Part shown: positions 41,381-50,434 of the stretch, one piece after another | How positions within the stretch are numbered: the first letter of the stretch is position 1 | How the letters are laid out: the number at the start of each line of letters is the position of its first letter | DNA from: CALMEH01 sp964548225 | GTDB taxonomy: Bacteria; Acidobacteriota; Blastocatellia; Pyrinomonadales; Pyrinomonadaceae | Length of the DNA: 59,830 bases | NCBI GenBank assembly: GCA_964548225.1 | Contig: CAZJQP010000021.1 | Span: 1 to 59,830, forward strand | Reading direction: 5' to 3' | Program-made: the position numbers and the translations under genes | The notes under the pieces: generated by a model | The model's database searches: none | Told to the model about the DNA's origin: nothing | Seen by the model: only the letters and a program-made list of their open reading frames with translations

Positions 41381-43756
41381 ATGACGAAATTTTGGAAAAA
41401 GCCTAACTCATTCACGATTTTGGCTTTTATGTTTCTCGCAGTGTTTATTAGCGGTTTAAGTGATACAAAAGCCGCTGCGCTTTACGGCGTTACGTCTGCT
41501 AACAGCTTAATCAGATTTGATTCAGCAACACCGGGAACAGTTACGACCGTTGGCGCAATCACGGGATTGCAGAGCGGTGAAAATGTTTTAGGAATTGATT
41601 TTCGTCCGGCAACGGGCGAACTTTACGCACTCGGCAGCACAAGCCGACTTTATACGATTAACAAATCAACGGGCGCGGCAATTTTTGTTGCTACGCTGTC
41701 AACGACTTTGAGCGGTGCGGAATTCGGAATGGATTTTAATCCGACAGTTGACCGCATTCGCATCGTTTCAAATACAGGGCAAAATTTGCGGGTTAATCCG
41801 ACAAACGGCGCGGCGATTGTTGATGGCGTTTTGAATCCGGGAACGCCAAACGTAACCGCCGCCGCTTATACGAACAGTTTTAGCGGTTCGACGACCACGA
41901 CGCTTTTTGATATTGATACAAATACCGACCAACTTTTTACGCAAAATCCACCGAATGCGGGAACGCTCGTTTTGGTTGGTGCGCTCGGCGTAAATGCGAC
42001 AGATGTCAACGGTTTCGATATTTCAACCGCCGACAATCAGGCTTACGCGGCTTTGACCGTAGCGGCTGTAACATCGCTTTACACGATTAATACGACGACC
42101 GGCGCGGCAACTTCCGTTGGTGCAATCGGCGCAGGAACAAACAATCTGCGCGGACTTGCCGCCGACATCGGCACTTCAGCTTCAAACGTCAATGCTTACG
42201 GTTTGACCAATACGAATCAAATCGTCCGCTTTAACACGGCGCGACCGAACACGATTTTAAGCACGACTGCGATTACCGGACTTCAAAGCGGCGAAAATCT
42301 TCTTGGCATTGATTTCCGTCCCGCCAACGGACAACTTTACGGTTTAGGCAGCACAAGCCGTCTTTACACGATTAATTTAGCAACAGGCGCGGTAACGCAA
42401 GTCGGCACGGCTGGTGCATTTACTTTAGCCGGAACCGATTTCGGTTTCGATTTCAATCCGACTGTTGACCGCATTCGTGTCGTTTCAAACACCGGGCAAA
42501 ATCTGCGTCTGAATCCGAATGACGGAACTTTGACGGCAACCGATACGCCGCTAAATCCGGGAACGCCGCAAGTTAGTGCGGCGGCTTATACAAACAACTT
42601 TTCGGGAGCAACAACGACAACACTTTACGATATTGACAGCGGAAACGATACGCTGAACATTCAAAATCCGCCAAACGGCGGAACGCTCGTTCCCGTTGGT
42701 GCGCTCGGCATTGACATTACTTCGGTCAACGGTTTCGACATCGCCGCCGGAAGCGGAACGGCTCTTGCGGCGGTGCAGTTGACAGGTGGAACTTCTTCGC
42801 AGCTTTATGCAATTAATTTGACAACCGGCGCGGCTTCATTTGTCGGACCGATTGGCGGTGGCGTTCCGCTTCGCGGGCTTGCTTTGAGTGCAGGTTCGGC
42901 GGCAAGCGCGACGGTGGATTTTGACGGCGACCGCCGCACGGATTACAGCGTTTTTCGCACAACCGATAACACTTGGTATATCAACAACAGTTCAAACAAT
43001 TCGTTCAGCTTTACGCAATTCGGCTTGACGGGCGATGTATTTACGCCCGGCGATTATGACGGCGACGGCAGAGCAGACATTTCCGTTTGGCGCAATACAA
43101 CAGGCGTTTTCTTCGTTTTCCGAAGTTCCAATAACACGGTTCAGGCTTACCAATTCGGAACAAACGGCGATGAGCCGGTTGCCCGCGATTATGACGGCGA
43201 CGGCAGAACCGATTTTGCAGTCGTGCGGCGCACGGGCGGACAGATGATTTGGTATGTCAACAACAGCGCAGGCAACACCTTTCGCATCGAGCAATTCGGT
43301 TTGGATTCGGACATTACCGCGCCCGGCGATTATGACGGCGACGGACGTTTCGATTTAGCAGTTTTCCGAGGCACGGGCAACAACCCGGCGACATTCTTTG
43401 TTCAGCAATCAACCGCCGGATTTACTGCAAGACAATGGGGTTTGGGTAGTGATTTGGTTGTTCCCGGCGATTACGACGGCGACGGTAAAACCGATTTTGC
43501 CGTAACTCGCACCGGCTCACAATATTCCTGGTATATTTTGCGAAGCTCGGACGGCGGATTTACGCCCGCGAATTTCGGTGCAAAACCTCATTTCACGACA
43601 CAGGGCGATTATGACGGCGACGGCAAAACGGATATTTCCGTTTATGATCCGGCTATTGGCGCATTCTACGCTATACGCACGGTCAACGGCGCACTTGTTT
43701 TCTATCGCTTCGGGCAAAATGGCGATATTCCTATTGCCAATTTTGATACACACTAG
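41381..43756 (+). CDS. Secreted DUF4394 and FG-GAP repeat protein
   Basis: A 791-residue protein with a signal peptide (about 1-30, SFTILAFMFLAVFISGLS). Two DUF4394 propeller-like repeats follow (about 33-265 and 270-500), each with GLQSGENxLGIDFRP, LYxLGSTSRLYTIN and NPTVDRIRIVSNTGQNLR. The C-terminus (about 508-791) holds six FG-GAP/VCBS-type repeats with the calcium-loop motif DYDGDGRxDxxV. It is likely an extracellular calcium-stabilised beta-propeller. A strong TTTTTGGAGG ribosome binding site precedes the ATG. The DUF4331 gene follows after a short inverted repeat. Confidence 0.9.
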   Translation: MTKFWKKPNSFTILAFMFLAVFISGLSDTKAAALYGVTSANSLIRFDSATPGTVTTVGAITGLQSGENVLGIDFRPATGELYALGSTSRLYTINKSTGAAIFVATLSTTLSGAEFGMDFNPTVDRIRIVSNTGQNLRVNPTNGAAIVDGVLNPGTPNVTAAAYTNSFSGSTTTTLFDIDTNTDQLFTQNPPNAGTLVLVGALGVNATDVNGFDISTADNQAYAALTVAAVTSLYTINTTTGAATSVGAIGAGTNNLRGLAADIGTSASNVNAYGLTNTNQIVRFNTARPNTILSTTAITGLQSGENLLGIDFRPANGQLYGLGSTSRLYTINLATGAVTQVGTAGAFTLAGTDFGFDFNPTVDRIRVVSNTGQNLRLNPNDGTLTATDTPLNPGTPQVSAAAYTNNFSGATTTTLYDIDSGNDTLNIQNPPNGGTLVPVGALGIDITSVNGFDIAAGSGTALAAVQLTGGTSSQLYAINLTTGAASFVGPIGGGVPLRGLALSAGSAASATVDFDGDRRTDYSVFRTTDNTWYINNSSNNSFSFTQFGLTGDVFTPGDYDGDGRADISVWRNTTGVFFVFRSSNNTVQAYQFGTNGDEPVARDYDGDGRTDFAVVRRTGGQMIWYVNNSAGNTFRIEQFGLDSDITAPGDYDGDGRFDLAVFRGTGNNPATFFVQQSTAGFTARQWGLGSDLVVPGDYDGDGKTDFAVTRTGSQYSWYILRSSDGGFTPANFGAKPHFTTQGDYDGDGKTDISVYDPAIGAFYAIRTVNGALVFYRFGQNGDIPIANFDTH

Positions 43757-43815
43757 TTTGGGTTTTGGATTTTGGGTTGCGGATTATTATGGAATCCAAA
43801 ACCCAAAATCTCAGG
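43757..43815. repeat. Heptanucleotide inverted repeat
   Basis: TTGGGTTTTGGATTTTGGG words on the left and AATCCAAAACCCAAAATC on the right (about 43794-43811) pair with two mismatches. It starts just after the DUF4394 stop and ends just before the AGGAGA ribosome binding site of the DUF4331 gene. Confidence 0.78.
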
Positions 43816-43826
43816 AGAAAATATTT

Positions 43827-45347
43827 ATGAAAAATTTACTTAAAAAACTCGGAAAAGGTTTAGCGGGAATATCGCTTATCTTTTCGCTGTCGGCAATCCC
43901 GACACCGGCTTCGAGCCATTCGGAAGCACCGCTTATTTCAATGGACAGATTTGCCGATAATACGGACACTTACGCCTTCAGAAGCGTCGAAGCGGGACGC
44001 GACGGTTTTGTAACCTTGATTGCCAATTTTATTCCTTTGCAAGAACCTTCGGGCGGACCGCAATGGTTTCGTTTTGACGACACGGTTTTGTATGAAATCA
44101 AAATTGACAACACGGGCGACGGTATCGAAGACATTCGCTACCAATTTCAATTTACGACGCAAACCTTTAACGGCAACACCGTTTTAGGGCAAAACACAAT
44201 CAATCAAGACGGCGCGATTACGAGCTTGAACGACATTGATTACAATATGCCGCAAACTTATACGGTGCGCCGTATTGACCGAACTTCCGGTCGAAACGGC
44301 AGAATCGTTGCCGCCGGACTTCGCACGCCGCCCGCCAACATTGGACCGCGTGTAACACCGAATTATGAACAAAATCTCGGACAGCCCGCAATTTATCCAT
44401 TGCCGAACGGCGGCAAAGTTTTTGCCGGAACACGCGATGAATATTTTTATATTGATTTGGGCGTTTTCGACGGTTTGAAACTTCGCACGATTGACACGGG
44501 CGGACCCGGCATTTTTAACGGCAACGGCATTGATTCGACACAAGGTTACAACGTCAGCACGATTGCGATTGAAGTTCCGATTCAAGAATTAACACGCAAT
44601 TTTGCTGTGCCGACAGGTGCAACCGATCCGAATGCGGTTATTGGTGTTTGGTCAACTGCCAGCCGTCGTTCAACGCGCGTCATCAACGCTAACGGGACGC
44701 GGACGAATTCGGGCGATTGGGTGCAGATTTCGCGTCTCGGAAATCCGCTGGTTAATGAAGTCGTCATTCCGCTTGCGCTGAAAGATGCTTTCAACAGCTT
44801 GTCGCCGAAAGACGATGCCGTTGCCGCGCCGGCGGTTCTCGATCCCGAATTTCCGAAAATCGTCAAATTTGCGCTGGCTTCGTTTTATGGCTTGAACATT
44901 AATATTCCGCCTGCGCCGCGCAACGATTTGGTGGCAATTTTTGCAACGGGAATTCCGGTCAATCCGATAACGGGACCGAATTACACAACGTTTCTTTCCG
45001 ACGGACAGCCGCACGAATACCTACGTCTGAACACGGCAATTCCGGTTACGCCGATTGCTTCGCAAAATCGGTTGGGCTTACTCGGCGGTGACGTTGCGGG
45101 TTTCCCAAACGGTCGGCGCGTGTTTGATGATGTAACTGACATCGCGCTTCGTGCCGTTTTGGGCGGAACGCCGTTCACACCTGATTTTAACGTCGCGCCG
45201 AACAATGCGGCTGGCGACGGTGTCAGTGCAAATCCCGAAGGTCCGCTTTTGACGCGCTTTCCTTATTTGTTACCGCCAAATCCGGGCAATACACCGCGAA
45301 CTTCAAACATTCGACCTGTAACCGGATTTAACGACATCGGTTTCTAA
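43827..45347 (+). CDS. Secreted DUF4331 domain protein
   Basis: About 506 residues from the ATG at 43827, chosen for the AGGAGAAA just upstream and the signal peptide (GKGLAGISLIFSLSAIPTPASS). DUF4331 begins straight after with SSHSEAPLISMDRFADNTDTYAFRS, close to the family hallmark SSHREAP...D..ADNTDLYAF. Further family stretches are TGDGIEDIRYQFQF, AGTRDEYFYIDLGVFDGL and GRRVFDDVTDIALRAVLGG. Extracytoplasmic; function not known. A perfect terminator hairpin follows. Confidence 0.9.
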   Translation: MKNLLKKLGKGLAGISLIFSLSAIPTPASSHSEAPLISMDRFADNTDTYAFRSVEAGRDGFVTLIANFIPLQEPSGGPQWFRFDDTVLYEIKIDNTGDGIEDIRYQFQFTTQTFNGNTVLGQNTINQDGAITSLNDIDYNMPQTYTVRRIDRTSGRNGRIVAAGLRTPPANIGPRVTPNYEQNLGQPAIYPLPNGGKVFAGTRDEYFYIDLGVFDGLKLRTIDTGGPGIFNGNGIDSTQGYNVSTIAIEVPIQELTRNFAVPTGATDPNAVIGVWSTASRRSTRVINANGTRTNSGDWVQISRLGNPLVNEVVIPLALKDAFNSLSPKDDAVAAPAVLDPEFPKIVKFALASFYGLNINIPPAPRNDLVAIFATGIPVNPITGPNYTTFLSDGQPHEYLRLNTAIPVTPIASQNRLGLLGGDVAGFPNGRRVFDDVTDIALRAVLGGTPFTPDFNVAPNNAAGDGVSANPEGPLLTRFPYLLPPNPGNTPRTSNIRPVTGFNDIGF

Positions 45348-45356
45348 ACTTCACCA

Positions 45357-45407
45357 AAAAAAGTTCGTTTGAAAGCATCTGAAAATAGCTTTCAAACGAA
45401 CTTTTTT
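45357..45407 (+). terminator. Intrinsic terminator after the DUF4331 gene
   Basis: The perfect 20-bp arms 45357-45376 and 45388-45407 enclose 11 bases, ending in six T on the plus strand, ten bases after the stop codon. Confidence 0.88.
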
Positions 45408-45420
45408 CTTAGAGTTTGAG

Positions 45421-45506
45421 ATCAGTATAGTGAGCGGTAGCAAACGCTTTTGCAAGATTAAGGTTGACTTTCTCCAAAACTGCTCACTACCGTTCGCTAT
45501 ACTGAT
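45421..45506. repeat. Inverted repeat with GCGGTAGC-like core
   Basis: Arms 45421-45446 and 45481-45506 start ATCAGTATAG and pair with about five mismatches, enclosing the GAGCGGTAGC / GAACGGTAGT core. It is the third member of the family at 3441 and 35012 and sits just before the TPR lipoprotein gene. Confidence 0.78.
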
Positions 45507-45517
45507 TTTTTTTATTT

Positions 45518-46804
45518 ATGAAAAACGCATTTTTTTTAATTATATTTCTAATCGCTGTTTGTTTCGCCTCAGGTGCGTGTTCATCTGCAAAAAGCGAAAA
45601 TTCGATAAACCAAACAACAAACGTGAATTCGTCAAATGATGTAGAAGATACAGCCGTAAAATCTGCTCTCAAAATTATCGAAAAATCGCCCGATGCGCCC
45701 GAAGGCTATTCACAGCTTGCCGTTGCTTACATCAAACGCGCACGGCAAACAGGTGATTTCAGCTTGAACTCGAAAGCCGAAACTGCGGTTAAAAAAGCTC
45801 TGGAAATAGACCCGAAAAACACGATTGCGTTAAAACTTTCAGCCTCGCTTCATCTGACATTTCACCGCTTTAACGAAGCTCTCGAAGCGGGCAAACAATT
45901 AACTAAAGATTTTCCCGATGATGCTTTCGGCTACGGCGTTTTGACGGACGCGAATGCCGAACTCGGAAATTATAAAGAATCGGTTGACGCATCGCAGAAA
46001 ATGGTTGATTTGAAACCAAATTCAGCGTCTTACGCCCGCGTTGCACATCTGCGTTCATTGCACGGCGACACGGAAGGTGCAATCGAAATGTTCAAAACCG
46101 CAGCGCGAACCGCCGACCCGCAGGACAAAGAAGCGCAAAGTTGGTGCTTAGTTCAGCTTGGCGATGAGTATTGGAAATACGGGAAATTTGCCGAGGCAGA
46201 AAAGGTTTATGACGAAGCCTTGCAAAATCTGCCGAATTATTATCTAGCTCTCACTGCCAAAGGAAAAAGTCGTGCCGCACAGAACGATTTCGACGGTGCA
46301 ATTAAAATTTTGACCGATGCCAATAATCGCGTCCCGAATGTCGAAGCCACAATTTTGCTTGGCGATATTTACACTCGGCAAGGCAATGGAGAAAAAGCAA
46401 AAGAGCAATACGATTTAGTTGAAATTATCGAAAAGAAAATAGGCGTGAACAATGACCAAAAACGTCTTGCTCTTCTCTGGGCTGACCACGACTGGAAATT
46501 GGACGAAGCACTAGCAATCACAAAACGCGAATCAAATGAACGAAAAGATATTTTTACAATGGACGCGCTGGCTTGGACATTATATAAAAAAGGTCAATTA
46601 ACCGACGCAAAAACTGCCATTACAACCGCGATGAATCTGAAATCAAACGATGCGCGAACTCTCTTTCACGCAGGAATGATTGAAAAAGATTTAGGCAATC
46701 GCGCCGAAGCGAAAAAATTACTCGAACAAGCGTTAAAACTGAATCCGGCGTTTGATTTATTGCAAGCCGAAAATGCCCGAAAGGCTTTGTTGGAATTGAA
46801 ATAA
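45518..46804 (+). CDS. TPR-repeat lipoprotein
   Basis: A 428-residue protein. The N-terminal signal (AFFLIIFLIAVCFASGAC) ends in a lipobox-like SGAC, so it is probably a lipoprotein. It is followed by a Ser/Asn linker and TPR helices throughout (SKAETAVKKALEIDPKNTIALKL; EAEKVYDEALQNLPNYYLAL; GQLTDAKTAITTAMNLKSNDA; EAKKLLEQALKLNPAF). TPR proteins are scaffolds. It precedes the NicO transporter by about 106 bp; a functional link is possible but not shown. Confidence 0.82.
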   Translation: MKNAFFLIIFLIAVCFASGACSSAKSENSINQTTNVNSSNDVEDTAVKSALKIIEKSPDAPEGYSQLAVAYIKRARQTGDFSLNSKAETAVKKALEIDPKNTIALKLSASLHLTFHRFNEALEAGKQLTKDFPDDAFGYGVLTDANAELGNYKESVDASQKMVDLKPNSASYARVAHLRSLHGDTEGAIEMFKTAARTADPQDKEAQSWCLVQLGDEYWKYGKFAEAEKVYDEALQNLPNYYLALTAKGKSRAAQNDFDGAIKILTDANNRVPNVEATILLGDIYTRQGNGEKAKEQYDLVEIIEKKIGVNNDQKRLALLWADHDWKLDEALAITKRESNERKDIFTMDALAWTLYKKGQLTDAKTAITTAMNLKSNDARTLFHAGMIEKDLGNRAEAKKLLEQALKLNPAFDLLQAENARKALLELK

Positions 46805-46905
46805 TCGCTCAGAGTTACCCCTTTCGGCGTGAAGTCGCCGGCATAATGTCAAGTTGATTTCTATGTAGAGAATTTCACGGATGAAACCATAACTCTGAAC
46901 TTAAA
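46804..46905. repeat. TTCAGAGTTA-family inverted repeat
   Basis: CTCAGAGTTACC (about 46806-46817) and its partner CCATAACTCTGAAC (46887-46900) enclose about 70 bases. The right flank TTTCACGGATGAAACCATAA matches 30770-30789. Confidence 0.65.
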
Positions 46906-46910
46906 TAATT

Positions 46911-48425
46911 ATGAAAAAGCATTTTTATATCTTCGTTGCGCTTCTTTTTTTGGCAGTTTCATCGTCAGCGCATCCGCTCGGAAATTTTAGTGTTAATCAA
47001 TATTCGCGTTTGACAGTTGAAAAATCCGAAATAAAGATTCGGCAAATTCTCGATATAGCGGAAATTCCGACGTTTCAGGCGCAAAGCCGAATTGATACCG
47101 ACAAAGACGGTGTGATGTCGGATGCCGAATTACAGATTTATGCAGAAAATCTTGCTCCGCAAATAATCTCGAATCTTTTTTTGACGGTAAATAATCAGCC
47201 TTTTGAAATCGGCATTGAAAGGAAAAATATTGCGTTAAAACAAGGCGAAGGAAATTTGCCGACGCTACGTTTAGAAATGGATTTAAGCGCGAAAATTCAA
47301 ACCGCGCAAACCGCAAACCGCGTAAATTTTGAGAATAAAAATTACGCAGAACGAGTCGGCTGGAACGAAATCGTCATTGCCCGTGCCGGAGGCATCGAGG
47401 TTTTTAACAGCACGGCGGCAGGAAGCGGCGTTACCGACGAGATACATTCGTATCCGCAAGAGACGTTGGACGCGCCGCTTTCCGAACGCAAAGCCGAATT
47501 TTCTTTTACTTCAGGAACAATTCCCGAATCCTCGAATCCTTTGCAAAACCGCGACGGACATAAAACTGTGTCAGTTTTGCAAAGAGATAAACTCGCCGAA
47601 TTGATTTCCGTTCCCGAAATTACTTTTTCGATTGCTTTGTTCGGATTACTTATCGCTTTCGGACTCGGCGCAATGCACGCAATGTCGCCCGGACACGGCA
47701 AAACGGTTGTCGGTGCATACTTAGTCGGTTCACGCGGAACGCCGAAACACGCGGCTTTTCTCGGTATTACCGTTACTATCACGCACACGCTCGGCGTTTT
47801 CGCGCTCGGATTGATTACGCTTTTCGCTTCAAACTACATTCTGCCCGAAAAATTGATGCCGTTCTTGAGCTTTATTTCGGGTTTGCTGGTTTTATACATT
47901 GGTTTGACAATGTTCCAAACTCGTCTTTTTTCGATTTTAGGTTGGGAAAAAGCCGGACATCATCATCACGGACATTCTCACGAACATCATCATCACGGCG
48001 AACATTCGCATATGCACGACGGACATTCGCATATGCACGACGGACATCATCATCACGAACACGACGAATTCACGCACACGCACGATGGACACACACATTC
48101 ACATCTGCCACCTGAAGAAGTTTCTTGGAAAAGTCTGCTTGCACTAGGCGTTTCGGGCGGACTTTTGCCTTGTCCTTCTGCGCTTGTTTTGATGCTTTCG
48201 GCGATTTCTCTTGGGCGCACCGGCTATGGTTTGATTCTGACAATTGCTTTCAGCTTTGGTTTGGCAACAACTTTGACAGCGGTCGGTTTTATATTTCTTT
48301 ATCTCGGAAAGGTGTTTGGCAGTTCGCGTCTGGCGGAAAATCGAATATTTAAAGCCTTGCCCGTTGCAAGTGCGTTCATAATTTCGTGCGTTGGCGCGAT
48401 TATTTGCTATAATTCGATAGCATAA
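46911..48425 (+). CDS. NicO-family nickel/cobalt transporter with His-rich loop and extracytoplasmic domain
   Basis: A 504-residue protein: signal peptide (about 1-21) and a mature start of HPLGNFSVNQYSRLTV. An extracytoplasmic domain to about 225 contains a full EF-hand loop D62-T-D64-K-D66-G-V-M-S-D-A-E73. About six membrane helices follow, with the NicO motif MSPGHGKTVVGAYLVGSRG. Between them is a His-rich loop (about 345-395) in which the heptad HSHMHDG is repeated in tandem (a 21-bp DNA repeat at 48003-48044). Likely nickel/cobalt (or related metal) export or uptake, as in RcnA/NicO proteins; direction is not decidable from sequence. Confidence 0.82.
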   Translation: MKKHFYIFVALLFLAVSSSAHPLGNFSVNQYSRLTVEKSEIKIRQILDIAEIPTFQAQSRIDTDKDGVMSDAELQIYAENLAPQIISNLFLTVNNQPFEIGIERKNIALKQGEGNLPTLRLEMDLSAKIQTAQTANRVNFENKNYAERVGWNEIVIARAGGIEVFNSTAAGSGVTDEIHSYPQETLDAPLSERKAEFSFTSGTIPESSNPLQNRDGHKTVSVLQRDKLAELISVPEITFSIALFGLLIAFGLGAMHAMSPGHGKTVVGAYLVGSRGTPKHAAFLGITVTITHTLGVFALGLITLFASNYILPEKLMPFLSFISGLLVLYIGLTMFQTRLFSILGWEKAGHHHHGHSHEHHHHGEHSHMHDGHSHMHDGHHHHEHDEFTHTHDGHTHSHLPPEEVSWKSLLALGVSGGLLPCPSALVLMLSAISLGRTGYGLILTIAFSFGLATTLTAVGFIFLYLGKVFGSSRLAENRIFKALPVASAFIISCVGAIICYNSIA

Positions 48426-48444
48426 ACTTTCAAAACGTAACACT

Positions 48445-49176
48445 ATGAACACAATTCTTATATTTTCAATCGCTTCAACACTCAGCATTTTAGGTTTAGG
48501 TTTTCTGCTCGGATTAAAACACGCCACCGAAGCCGATCATTTAGCCGCAGTTTCGACAATGGTTTCGGAACGGAAAAGTCTTTGGAGTTCGACAATTATC
48601 GGCGGACTCTGGGGTTTAGGACATACAATCTCGCTTTTCGTTGCGGGAATATTTGTGCTTCTGCTAAATTTTCAAATCAGCGAAAAAACCGAACGGATTT
48701 TAGAATTTTGCGTCGGCATTATGCTTTTGCTTTTAGGTTTTAATGTCCTCAGAAAATTTCTTACAGGCGGAGAATTTCATTTTCACGCACACGAACACGG
48801 CGCACACGAACACACGCATCCGCACACGCACTTACAAGCAGACGAACCGCATACGCATCACGGATTTTCATTCAATCCGCGAGCCTTAATTATCGGAATG
48901 ATTCACGGTTTGGCAGGAAGCGCGGCGTTGATGCTTTTGTTGATTCCGACTATCGAATCGAAAACTATCGGTTTAATTTACATTATAGTTTTCGGTATTG
49001 GTTCAATCGGCGGAATGATGATAATGAGTTTTCTCGTCGGTCTGCCGTTTCATTTCACAGCGTTTCGAGCCGGTAATCTCAATCGAATTCTACAAAGCGT
49101 CGCCGCTTTGGTCAGCATTTTTGTCGGTCTTATGATTATTTACGAAAAAGGCGTTACCGAAAATTTGTTCGGATAA
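48445..49176 (+). CDS. NicO/UreH-type nickel/cobalt transporter
   Basis: A 243-residue six-helix transporter. Its first helix pair carries GFLLGLKHATEADHLAAVST, a variant of the NiCoT signature HAxxADH. A short His-rich loop (about 110-140, HFHAHEHGAHEHTHPHTH) interrupts the membrane domain. A second histidine motif is GMIHGLAGSAALML. It begins 19 bp after the larger NicO gene and is almost surely cotranscribed with it. No urease or hydrogenase genes are nearby, so the metal's use is unknown. Confidence 0.82.
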   Translation: MNTILIFSIASTLSILGLGFLLGLKHATEADHLAAVSTMVSERKSLWSSTIIGGLWGLGHTISLFVAGIFVLLLNFQISEKTERILEFCVGIMLLLLGFNVLRKFLTGGEFHFHAHEHGAHEHTHPHTHLQADEPHTHHGFSFNPRALIIGMIHGLAGSAALMLLLIPTIESKTIGLIYIIVFGIGSIGGMMIMSFLVGLPFHFTAFRAGNLNRILQSVAALVSIFVGLMIIYEKGVTENLFG

Positions 49177-49280
49177 AAAATTCAAATTCGTAAGTGTTTT
49201 ATTTTCAATAACACCGGTTCGCCGGTTTCGATTCACATTAGACATTGTTGGAATAATGTGATTATTTATCTAATATACAG

Positions 49281-50297
49281 GTGAATATGAGAAAAGAAAC
49301 ACGCCGAATTTTTAGGTCTTTTTGGCAAACGAGTCTTGCCGCCGGATTATTGTTGTTCGGAATGTCTTGTTATGAAGCCCGGAAAGAATCTACTACCACT
49401 ACCACCGAAACTAAAACAACGCAGACTAATTCCAGCCCGCGTGTTGTAAGCTACGAAACGAAAACTCCCGGTAATGTCGAGCCGACACAAACCGGCACGA
49501 CAACACAAACCGGCGGCGGAGTCAGAACGCTCAAACTTGCCAGCCAAATGATGCGGCGCGATATGCCTTATCGCGTTGTCGTTCCGAACGATTATGACAC
49601 GAAAACAGCAGACCGCTACGCAGTCGTCTATCTTTTACACGGTTTAACCGGACATTTTAACGATTGGACAGATCGCGGAAATATTTCCCAACTCGCCGCA
49701 AAATACAATCTGATTCTCGTTACACCCGAAGGCGACGACGGTTGGTATTCGGATAATCCGACGAAATCGGGCGATATGTATGAAAGCTATATCGTCAAAG
49801 AATTAATTCCTGAAATAGACAAATCATTTCGGACGTTTCCCGACCGCGACCATCGCATCATCGCCGGACTTTCAATGGGTGGCTACGGCGCAGTAAAATT
49901 CGGCTTGAAATATTCTGAAATGTTTTCACTCGTCGGTTCGTTTAGCGGAGCATTCGTAACCGGAAGATGGAGCGAAAATGTTGGCGGCAATAAATTAATC
50001 GGAAAAAGTTTGGATACGGTTTTCGGCGCAATAAACAGTGAAGCACGAAAATCAAACGATGTTTTCAATCTCGTCAGCACATTTTCCGCAGACAGATTAA
50101 AAAATTCACCGTATTTTTATCTTTCCTGCGGCACGGAAGACGTTTTCATTAAAACAAACCGCGAATTTGCGGCGAAACTGAATGAAAAGAAAATACCGAA
50201 TGAATTTCATTCTCCGGCAGGCAATCACGATTGGAATTTTTGGGGAAGTCAGATTCGTGATTTTCTCGATGTAGTTGATCGCCGAATCAAAAAGTAA
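49281..50297 (+). CDS. Secreted esterase of the EstD / S-formylglutathione hydrolase-like alpha/beta-hydrolase family
   Basis: A 338-residue protein (GTG start; an ATG two codons in is equally possible). It has a signal with lipobox-like GMSC near residue 28, a Thr-rich linker (about 37-70), then the alpha/beta hydrolase. Key features are VVYLLHGLTGHFNDW (oxyanion region), nucleophile S198 in GLSMGGYGAVKFG, the acid in CGTEDVFI and the histidine in AGNHDWNFWG. The catalytic triad is therefore complete. Probably an outer-membrane- or surface-anchored carboxylesterase; natural substrate unknown. AGGTGA overlaps the start. Confidence 0.87.
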   Translation: MNMRKETRRIFRSFWQTSLAAGLLLFGMSCYEARKESTTTTTETKTTQTNSSPRVVSYETKTPGNVEPTQTGTTTQTGGGVRTLKLASQMMRRDMPYRVVVPNDYDTKTADRYAVVYLLHGLTGHFNDWTDRGNISQLAAKYNLILVTPEGDDGWYSDNPTKSGDMYESYIVKELIPEIDKSFRTFPDRDHRIIAGLSMGGYGAVKFGLKYSEMFSLVGSFSGAFVTGRWSENVGGNKLIGKSLDTVFGAINSEARKSNDVFNLVSTFSADRLKNSPYFYLSCGTEDVFIKTNREFAAKLNEKKIPNEFHSPAGNHDWNFWGSQIRDFLDVVDRRIKK

Positions 50298-50434
50298 GCC
50301 TTTCGGGACGATTGATTTTGACACTTATTGAAATTTCTGACAATGTTGTGGCATAATCTGAAATATAATTTTTCAATTTAGGTTGTCCCGTATGCTGGTT
50401 TTGCAGTAAAAAAATTAATTTTTTTAAGGTTGTT

